Source: Bacteroidota bacterium (lineage in GTDB: Bacteria > Bacteroidota > Bacteroidia > Chitinophagales > UBA2359). Taken from it: 16,024 bases of DNA. The stretch spans positions 1 to 16,024 of the forward strand of contig JAHDGP010000050.1 of assembly GCA_020627525.1 (NCBI GenBank), given 5' to 3'. Positions 9,401 through 16,000 of the stretch are shown here, piece by piece. Under the pieces are notes generated by a model. That model saw only the letters and a program-made list of their open reading frames with translations. It did not search any database and was not told the origin of the DNA. A program made the translations under genes and the position numbers. How positions within the stretch are numbered: position 1 is the stretch's first letter; each line of letters begins with the position of its first letter.

Positions 9401-9797
9401 AGAACAACTAAATATCATAGAACAAGATTTAGGAGAAACAGGTATGCACCTTGCTTTACACCTAAAACATGATTTGCCAAACGAATGGCATCTGCTTAAA
9501 AAGAATGCCACAATTGATTTGACAATTGATAAAATGAGATTGCCTTATATGGTTCAACCATTTGCAAATACGGCGATTGAAAGCGTGATGTTCCTAGCAA
9601 GAGTAAAGGAAAATCCTGCTTCATATACTGTAAATGTTGATGCTGTTCCAACCAATCTGGCAAGAATAAATGACTTGAAACTATGTCAAGGAATCAATTC
9701 AGACATTGAACTCGATACTGCCTTTGCCTTGTCGGTTGCCGATACGGAAATTGACAACCTTGAAGACTTGATAATGATTGTAAAATTTAGTTTTTAG
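477..9797 (+). CDS. Tc toxin A subunit (TcA, TcdA-like; VRP1/neuraminidase-like/TcB-binding domains)
   Basis: A 3106-aa TcA, the subunit that in known Tc toxins forms a bell-shaped pentamer, binds the target cell and injects a channel. Domains, by residue: about 11-110, a transthyretin/carboxypeptidase-regulatory-like beta domain (VLGQITD, TDRMGKYKI); about 110-480, a Lys-rich helical extension; about 480-700, VRP1/SpvA-like, with the hallmark C577-A-C-E-H-C582-RSVYSPAAYLV; a helical shell including an Ala-rich coiled coil at about 1222-1280; the ABC-toxin N region, with MPSSRIVQAHG (1616-1626) and YRVWEANRKVFLYPENW (1662-1678); neuraminidase-like and receptor-type regions; HYMFNPTG (from 2214); MKYIDNLIEWGDNLFRQD (from 2299); channel helices at about 2500-2720 with a Gly/Ala-rich tip at 2572-2625; and a TcB-binding C-terminus from about 2722 to 3106 (ITKHISLAMLDP, YFRRIKTVSISLPC). 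It is longer than the roughly 2500 aa of the classic insect-toxin TcAs, mostly at the N-terminus. I chose the ATG at 477 because recognisable homology starts just after it. The same frame is open back to an ATG at 312, but that stretch overlaps the upstream gene's repeats. No Shine-Dalgarno is visible. The family is certain; the target is unknown. Confidence 0.95.
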   Translation: MAKLNKNNKPNTVLGQITDLKNQPLANLIVKVYDMDMRSEELLAETVTDRMGKYKIIWLHSQLEERERKSADILVKVFTREKETELYKSSIEEVRFNASNREEINIVIKNEIKPEFVEFDYISKEVAFLANDVPIAELQESKKHRDITFLTKETGIDSKKIEYLILSERIEQLSKIDADFFYGLFRKNSLLKNDLANPLSARLEIGLNADLKILLFDAALLDEKTITKDLKSAVKEKIVASSVVKEIKSNLKLLQQFKKEAEAYYDKVQPQKIVDIMTRFVTEGKIQEVGELFNEHKNDINVFFEKITDESFFKNEKSAKDAKVNIALGKLVGFDNKIIPNIIKSKKINAAKDIKKLARLNKADWVKELSKKKYKIAKNSKDTKTVDLLASNVVRKMEKEFPTVAFVAQLEREDRAIFQNQKTITSFLSKHDSFDLTKDNIDLFLKKKKIKVKEKEAIKEELKSVQRIFKLVPNYSKTITLRENNIHSAHSIVSVGETRFVNEIAPRAGINTVEATEIYTRAVNANTAAMLIAGELQDTMRAMDIASIETSTLNKKLEAVSEDFPNLKSLFKLTDTCACEHCRSVYSPAAYLVEILQFLDSRSVTDLTVTPNVTTNIAKDVLFERRPDLGEIDLSCDNANTPVKYIDLVCELLEEVIAPDSGIDYVGDLSDGANAFQGVISANLLSTLEAAGLPVTDKALVYETEVSTGSADSLPHYLRDTKLVCKIENVGVNTYKVFRLRQTLSPADELAAAPEYVNAEAYNILGASEFAFKLPFDLNHTEASAYFNRFDISRADLMKDFQVNNLPANDAISTEKLGLTEKEKNIIVTPKATVADQQNYWNAPAQWDDPPIAGDVLDYMKRLDHFMEKTMLTYKEVDLLLTLKFIDASEQLFIKNLDLTCNSMNKEIANLDISTLDRIHRFLRLQKKTGWKFETLDQIITQSKLGNGLLDNKTISLAADLLRISENTGIKIELLIAFYGEIPHKILNEDADSPLYQNVFLNKAKNGIIDEGLLPENVDGSQLLANFIDSISVCLQMKQVDVEKLLPLLPDGNLSFSNLSYLFGASHLIKKLRLKVEEFVIHNELTNINFSDAPNQTLKFINAVEDFKKSPLKVAEVKFLLRHEAEIIPDVEEKIQQILETLQQEYQADFGINRSRFDANLSADEQKEILQNELARFVNLSEDDVKTFLSFIDREWASAANAKTLVDEKFADLFDTTDIKNKVDELEAAITKDQDIIDHQTALSDLKIAKDELNVATTPAEIAAANAAITAAEAQLLITLPKYNVASGKNLLEALLNSIAIYQLEQGKLTILEEVIATSFKADLEMVKVVLAFAELKQPAPGSVLISEILSSDTLIDTDVTNITPILPVITNVAFPDQFGAVKLLFKLLPLIESFEISNDQLQWYFENNLTLSWFEFDSIPYDAAHVNIDYNKFIAFIGMLDIAAKYQPVVNPVDAESPISFISIATMLLPISAISRDQFIDAAALLLGCERSIVDEIDAHLFPVFDIVNYTDVNNWVKLIDCSEYLRKLEVQIAQINEYIKPVLLASDVNILRSALKSRYDESTWLDTLKEIMDAIRPQKRDALVTYILATNPEMKDENYLFDYFLVDVEMEACMPSSRIVQAHGSIQLFVQRCLMGLEPQAAADVENDFNWEQWKWMRNYRVWEANRKVFLYPENWIEPELRDDKSFLFKEFEDELLQNELTEYSAETALVKYLEKLDNIAFLEVMATWYQSENKTMHVFARTKGGDPAMYYYRRFESERYWTPWEKVELDITGNKLLAFMRNNRMYLAWPVFSEVPDPNQGATLPDQNDNTEQEVDQPRRKLKIQLAISELANNIWQPKKISENGIQTPDVFTADYIDRNRYNMMYLEPTQQIMFFKSNIDNNKEYHEKNGIFNLTGCKGYPELVFQGVEPFPDFYPDFNDTWLRSQRYYEWNSVPGDDFSVRNGISIFGFYELLKKTPGNFRVTYPLQITYIDLLFMIYQYFIFLLLKGGFSDYIQYKFAFGSMLPYFKENSYQSYVIVPGFYGLKETETELVPVKKTASNILQLIEDVVALIVKYLAKYNEDPTQDLNLLLEELLEDEDYQKIIAEIKSYSGLKYGEQFKNMYHPLICSLKKTLYKDGISELMKRATQLRKTSFDFEDYYDPNEALVPKLLIRNPDGTNSLTFPIEDLDFSSDGSYSGYNWELFYHVPMLLATTLTKNQKFEESMKWFHYMFNPTGALSGNTPQKYWVTKPFYLNQEIDYINQRIDTLLYKIADPNTPERTELEFAISEWRNKPFKPDVIARFRPVAYQKALLMKYIDNLIEWGDNLFRQDTMESIAQATQMYILADKILGPKPRVIPSPIKPPYETYNQIERKLSSFGNALIDLENILPDLSVLPEGGAELPPPPITLSMLYFCIPQNGKMLEYWDRIGDRLFKIRHCQNIDGVERSLALFAPPIDPGMLVRAAAAGLDISSVIAGMNAPAPFYRFNTLSQKATELANEARGLGISLMAALEKKDAETMALLRSELELKTLNAIRDMKVLQITEAEEQITVLEKTKLVTQERQTYYTNIKKTIAEEDLNLDKLDQSVGLQIAAGSTYTLGAILALIPDFALGASGFGGSPHGAAKFGGSLLAHSTDAVGKGLGIGSTVTSFQANKASIKGGFERREEDWKLQKRIADKEIVNIDQQIVAAGIRRDIAQNDLENHDLQIENAKKTDDFMKSKFTNKELYNWMIGQISSVYFTAYKLSFDVAKKAERSYKFELGNDDSFISYGYWDGMKKGLQCADKLIHDIKRMEISYLDKNKREYEITKHISLAMLDPGSLVTLRATGVCDFDIPEALYDMDFAGQYFRRIKTVSISLPCISGPYTSVSAKMSLVNNRYRKNTNADNISGTGYIEDLGNDERFVYNVGAIQSIAASSSQNDSGMFELNFRDERYLPFEGTGAISSWRLELPTEVRQFNYDTISDVTIHVKYTSREGGSSLKNLANAALKEQLNIIEQDLGETGMHLALHLKHDLPNEWHLLKKNATIDLTIDKMRLPYMVQPFANTAIESVMFLARVKENPASYTVNVDAVPTNLARINDLKLCQGINSDIELDTAFALSVADTEIDNLEDLIMIVKFSF

Positions 9798-9833
9798 TTC
9801 AGTAGAGGAACTGATGCTTAAAGCTATTTTTTG

Positions 9834-9855
9834 GCGGCCGCATTTATGCGGTCGC
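9834..9855 (+). terminator. GC-rich hairpin after the TcA gene (possible terminator, attenuator or mRNA-stabilising stem)
   Basis: GCGGCCGCAT and ATGCGGTCGC pair over 10 bp with a single G-U wobble (9837 with 9852) around a TT; in practice the loop is probably 4-6 nt. It starts 36 bp after the TcA stop, in otherwise AT-rich DNA. The following bases (TTATATGC) are not a good U-tract, and a run of six T (9827-9832) lies just before the stem rather than after it. It is therefore a poor classical terminator on the + strand. It may reduce read-through or protect the 3' end of the TcA message. The pairing is seen directly; the role is inferred. Confidence 0.45.
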
Positions 9856-9907
9856 TTATATGCTGCTAAAATTGATATAAGGAAGTGATAAGACCAATTT
9901 AATAACC

Positions 9908-9945
9908 ATCAAAATATAATTCAAGTTTTGATAATCAGTTTTTTT
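9908..9945 (+). repeat. AT-rich inverted repeat followed by a T-tract
   Basis: ATCAAAA (9908-9914) and TTTTGAT (9926-9932) are perfect 7-bp arms around an 11-nt loop. A run of seven T (9939-9945) follows after 6 bp. It could be a weak terminator-like stem or a palindromic binding site for a regulator. The right arm overlaps the TTG proposed as the upstream promoter element. Short AT-rich arms can arise by chance in DNA of this composition. Confidence 0.3.
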
Positions 9946-9961
9946 GTGAAAGTTATTTTTG
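9928..9961 (+). promoter_or_regulatory. Possible Bacteroidota-type promoter for the TcB-TcC gene
   Basis: TATTTTTG (9954-9961) matches the Bacteroidota -7 element TAnnTTTG exactly. A TTG at 9928-9930 lies 23 bp upstream, at the long end of the spacing usually reported for the -33 element. A start of transcription near 9968 would leave a leader of about 115 nt before the ATG at 10083. Together with the hairpin at 9834-9855 this would allow the second toxin gene its own transcription. The motif is short and AT-rich, so a chance match is possible. Confidence 0.35.
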
Positions 9962-10082
9962 TATGTTAATTTGATCTTACCACTTACTTAGGTATTCATT
10001 CATCAATTTGAATTTGGTGTACTAGTACCATTTGTTTTTTTATCATGCTCTAAAGAAGCAATAGATGTGTAAAACATAGAAA

Positions 10083-13000
10083 ATGAAAGAACAATCCAAT
10101 ACAAACCCAACTTCAGAATTTCTAAAAACAGATGGAGGAAAAACGGAATCCATTGCAATAGAAATTCCTTCCATAAATCTACCAAAAGGTGGCGGAGCGA
10201 TAAAAGGAATAGACGAAAAGTTTTCTGTAAATGCAGTTAACGGAACATCTTCATATTCTATACCACTCCCGTTTTCAAAAGCAAGAGGTGCTTCTCCTTC
10301 TTTAAATCTTTCTTACAATTCAGGAAGAGGAAATGGCATTTTTGGATTGGGTTGGAGCATTAATTTAGGATCTATAAAACGAAAGACAGACAAAGGGCTG
10401 CCGCAATATATAGATTCAATAGATTCTGATACTTTCTTGTTTTCAGAAGCAGAAGACTTAGTGCCTGCATTCAAAAAAGACGAAGAGGGTATTTTAGAAA
10501 TGGATGAAAATGAGGATTACATAATTGATGAACGAAACTCCCCAGATGACTTATTTGTTATCAGAAACTACATTCCTCGGATAGAAGGAATATTTGCTCG
10601 AATAGAACGATGGACGGAAAAAGCAACAAGTAGAATAAAGTGGAGAGTCATTTCTAAAGAAAATAGCACTTTGCTTTTAGGTTGGACAGACAACGCCATA
10701 ATTTTCAATCCAGAAGATCCATTAAAAATATTTGAATGGTTACCAGAATTTGCTTTTGATGATAAAGGAAACTGCACACATTACATTTATAAAAAGGAAG
10801 ATGCAGTTGGCTTTGACGACTCTTGGTTACACAATCGAAACAGATTTAAAAATGGGAACATTACTTATGTAAATGCATATATTGATAAAATATTTTATGG
10901 AAATACAACACCTTACAAACAATTAGGAGACGCTTTTCCTGAAGAATCAAATTACATGTTTCAAACAGTATTTGACTATGGAACTTTATTACAAAATGAT
11001 TCACTGGAGCAAGTAAATACTTGGGATTTTAGACCTGATGCCTTTTCAAATTATAAAGCTGGTTTTGAAATAAGAACTACCAGACTGTGCAAGCGCGTTT
11101 TACTATTTCATGTGTTTGAAGAATTAGCAGTAGAACCTGATAATTCTGATAAAAAGACTTTGGTAAAATCTTTGAACTTTGAATATGACACGAGTTCAGA
11201 AGAAGATTTTACGTTTTTGAAAACGATCACTTCATTTGGCTATATTAAAAAACCAGATGGTTCCTATTCCTCAAAAAGCCTTCCGCCAATGGAGTTTGAA
11301 TACCAAAACCACGATTGGAATGCTGAGGTGAAAACGATTTCTTCAGAGGAATTGGTACATTCACCGACAGGATTAAACGAAGAACAATATCAATTTACAG
11401 ATTTGTACAATGAAGGTTTGTCTGGTATTTTAACAGAGCAGGCAAATGCTTGGTATTACAAACACAACTTAGGGGATGGGAAATTTGAACAAGCAAAACT
11501 AGTTACTCCCAAACCATCATTTGTAGGAGTTGGCGACATTTTGCAACTAAGCGATTTAGAGGCAGATGGTGGCAAGCAGTTGGTTAATTTCAGCACCGAG
11601 CCCAAAGGCTTTTTTGAATTGAACGATGACAATGAATGGCAACAAATGTGTGCATTTAAATCTTTTCCGAATATAAATCTAAGAGATCCTTATACCAAAA
11701 TGTTGGACTTGACAGGCGATGGAAAACCTGATATTGTTATCTCTGAAGACAACGTCTTTACATGGTATGCTTCTGAAGGAAGAAATGGATATGCTGCATC
11801 AAGGAAAACGCTAAAAGATTTTAATGAAGAGGAAGGACCAAATATGATTTTCGCTGATCAAAAAGAAACGATTTATCTTGCTGATTTTTCTGGCGATGGT
11901 TTGACGGATATTCTAAGAATTCGAAATGGAGAAGTTTGTTATTGGCCAAATTTGGGCTATGGAAAATTTGGTGCAAGAGTAACTTTGGACAATGCTCCCG
12001 TTTTTGATCATCCCGACAATTTCAATCCAGCATATTTGCGTTTGGCTGATATTGACGGCTCTGGAATTACTGATATTATATATTTAGGTAAAAATAAATT
12101 TTCTTGTTGGAAAAATTTAAGCGGAAACAGGTTCAGCACAACACCATTCGAAATAGAAAATTTTCCAGGAATAAACAACTTTACAAAAGTTACTGTAACA
12201 GACTTGCTAGGAAATGGAGTGGCTTGTATTGTATGGTCAAGCTCTTTATTGAAGGATATAAATGCTCCACTTAAATACATTGATTTGATGAATAGCAAGA
12301 AGCCACATATGATGGTTGCTTATAAAAACAATATGGGAAAAGAGGTATCACTTGAATATACTGCCTCAACAAAATTTTACATTGAAGATAAATTGGCAGG
12401 AAAGCCCTGGATAACCAAACTGCACTTTCCAGTTCACTGTGTTTCCAAAACAACAACTGAGGATAAAACTTCAGGGCATAAATTCATAAGCGAGTACAAA
12501 TACCATCATGGATATTACGACCATCCTGAGCGAGAGTTTCGAGGCTTTGGAATGGTGGAACAAACAGATGCAGAAACCTTTGAGCATTGGAGAAAAGGGA
12601 ATGCGTCAAATATAGTAGAAGAAACATTACATCAAGAACCAGTATTAACCAAAACTTGGCACCATACAGGTGCATTTTTGAGAAATGATAAAATTCTAGA
12701 TCAATTTGAAGAAGATTATTGGTACAATGAAATTCAGAAAGAAGGGTTTATAGTGAGTCATCCAGAATTGCTACTTGACGATGCCAGAATTGTTGCAGCA
12801 CCTAATATTGATCCTGCATTGCTTAATCAACTGAGTCCTCAAGAATGGCAAGAAGCAGCTAGAGCTTGTAAGGGAATGAGTTTGCGCTCAGAGATATTTG
12901 CAAATGACGCCATTAAATTTGAAAATACTGAAGAAGCAATTAAAAAAGAGCTTACTCCATATTCAGTAGCGACAAATAACTGCGTGATAGAACTGTTGCA

Positions 13001-16000
13001 ACCAAAGGGTAAAAACAAATATGCTGTGTTTACGGTGAAAGAAAGCGAAGCAATAACTTATAGTTATGAACGCAACTCAGAAGATCCAAGAATTGCCCAC
13101 AATTTGACAATCAAACTTGATGAATATGGTAATGTATTGGAATCAGCATCGGTGGTTTATCCTAGAGCGATAGCAGAGGTTGCGCTTCCACTGGAAACGC
13201 AAGAAGCACAAAATAAAACGGTCATAATTTACACAAAAAACCAATTCACAAATGATGTAATTGGGGAGGATGTCTACCGTTTGCGAATACCATCCGAAGT
13301 ACAAACTTTTGAACTGAAAGGCGTTTCAAAGTCAAGTGCTTTTTATACCATAAATGAATTTGAAAATATTCTTGATGAAGCAAACTCAGATACCGCATTT
13401 TACCATGAAATAGAAAAGCCATTAAATGCAGGCAAGCCTCAAAAAATATGTGTTGAGCATATGAGAAAAATCTATTACAAAAATGATTTAACAGATGCTT
13501 TACCACTACACGAATTGGAATCTTTAGCAATATCTTTTGAGAGTTACCAATTAGCATACACGCCAGAACTGTTGACAGATATTTATGGAACAAAAGTAGA
13601 TGTCCCATTATTGACAGAAGGAAAATTTACCAACAGCGAAGGGGACAATAATTGGTGGATTCGTTCAGGAACGGTTCAATTAAAAACAGATGCAGAAACA
13701 CAAGATGATGCAGCCAATCGTTTTTACTCGCCTATTTCTTATACTGATCCTTATGGAGCGATTACCAAAATAAAGTATTACGGTGTTTATTTTATTTTAA
13801 TAAATGAAATAGAGGATGCTTTACGAAATAAATCAATGGTAGAAAGATTTAATTTCCGTTTAATGTCAGCTGAAAGGATGAAAGACATCAATGGAAATTT
13901 ATCTGAAACAATTACTGACGAATTAGGCTTTGTAAAAGCGACGGCTATAATGGGCAAAGGGAATGAGGCTGATGAATTGATTGGCATTTCAGAAGTTACA
14001 GAGGTGGCAGAGGCAGCATTGATAGATAGTTTTTTTCAAGCACCAAACTCTGTTCAACTAACCAATATTAGCAAGCAACTTTTGAACCGGGCTTCTACTA
14101 GATTTGTTTATGACTTTGATGCATTTATGAACTCAGGAAAACCTGTTGTAGCAGTTGGCATTACCCGTGAACAACATTTTCAAACATTAGCAGATTCGCC
14201 AGTTCAAATAGCTTTTGAATACTCAAATGGTATGGGGGAAGTAGCGATGAAAAAAGTACAGGCAGAGCCAGGAATAGCCAAAGAGGTTCAAGTAAATCTA
14301 GATGACACGATTTTGATTAACGATGTAGACACTTCATTGATAGTACCCCAGCAACTCCGTTGGATAGGAAATGGAAAAACCATAAAAAACAATAAGGGCA
14401 ATGCCGTAAAACAATATGAACCGTATTTTTCTACAAGCTGGCATTATGAAGATTATAAAGAATTAGTTGAAAACGGTGTCACACCCATTATGCATTATGA
14501 TGCGATAGGTCGATTGGTAAAAACAGAATTACCTGATGGGACTTTTTCCAAAGTGAGTTTCGATTCATGGCAAAAAACGGTTTATGATACCAATGATACA
14601 ATCTTGGATTCTTCTTGGTTTACCAATCGTTCCAACAGACTTATTGATGCAGAACTATTGACAGCAGGCAAAGATCCTGGTAGAGAAAAAGTAGCTGCCG
14701 ATAAAGCCGCATTACATGCAAACACTCCCAATGTTTTTCATTATGATACATTGGGCAGACCAATATTATCAATAGAGCACAATAAAAATATTGATACAAA
14801 TGCAGATGAATTTTATCAAACAAAAATAAAACTGGATGCAGAAGGCAATCTTCGAACCGTAACAGATGCAAGAGGCAATACTGTGATGCAATACAAATAT
14901 GATATACTGGGTAACTTGGTTTATCAAAGCAGTATGGATGCAGGGCAGCGTTGGTTGTTAACCAATATTTTAGGTGATCCATTGAGGACTTGGGATGAAC
15001 GAGACCACGAATTTCAATATTTTTATGATGTTTCACACAGACCAACATTTACAAAAGTAATTGGTGGAGATGGTGATAGTCCATTAGACAATATTTTTGA
15101 TAAAATAGTTTATGGAGAAAGTCTGTTGACTGGTGAAAGAACGGACATCAATCGTTTCAATGAAGCGATTTTACAAGACAGCAATATTTTAGGAAAAGCC
15201 ATTCAACATTATGATACAGGTGGTTTAATAGATACGCCTAACTATGATTTTAGAGGAGAAGCAATTTCAACCACAAGAAAGTTATTTAAAAAATACAAAG
15301 AAACGGCCAATTGGATTGATGCGAATTTGGTAAATGATTTAGAGGCAGAACCAGGTTTTACTTTTACTACTGAAACGGATGCATTAGGAAGAATTACTTC
15401 CCAAACATCACCAGATGGCAGTGTCATTACACCTTCTTACAATGAGTCTGGCTTGCTCAATGGAGAAAAGGTTTTGCATCCAGGAGATGCAATCGCTAGC
15501 ATTTATATAAAAGATATTGGCTATAATGAAAAAGGACAAAGAGAAAAAATTATTTATGGCAATGATGTAAGTACCAAATTTTATTATGACAAAAAAACCT
15601 TCAGACTAAAAAGACTGGAAAGTAAAAGACTGAATGCAGACCCCTTGCAGGATCTATATTATACATACGATCCAATGGGCAATGTCACGCACATCGAAGA
15701 CAAAAATGTTCCAGTCGTATTTTTTGATAATCAAAAAGTTACTGGACTGTCAACTTATACTTACGATGCTTTATACCGTCTCGTAGAAGCAACTGGTAGA
15801 GAAAACAATGGCGTGCTAAGTTTTGGAACGTGCGATAATTGGAACGATGGTCCATTTAAGCAAAGTCTAAATCCTGGCGATCCAATGGCACTTCGAAATT
15901 ATACTCAAAGCTATCAATACGATGCGGTGGGCAATATAATGGAAATGAAACACCTTGCCGCAGGAGGAAATTGGACAAGAACCTACGAATATGAAAATTT

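Noticed and set aside
312..9797. ATG at 312 as the start of the TcA gene
   Set aside because: The extra 55 residues are the out-of-frame reading of the upstream gene's repeat tail, and recognisable TcA homology begins just after the ATG at 477.
477..9797. Frameshift or pseudogene in the TcA gene
   Set aside because: The frame is intact from 477 to the TAG at 9795-9797 and the C-terminal TcB-binding region is complete.
9834..9855. Integron attC site or phage attachment site
   Set aside because: The element is a simple short hairpin without attC core boxes, and no integrase or flanking duplication is visible.
13246..13608. 120-codon open frame on the - strand
   Set aside because: It lies wholly inside the TcB-TcC frame, resembles no known family, and is what a low-stop antisense frame of a long gene would give.
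14641..15048. 135-codon open frame on the - strand within the RHS region
   Set aside because: It is antisense to well-conserved RHS/YD-repeat coding sequence; its His, Tyr, Leu and Cys-rich composition is typical of a shadow frame.
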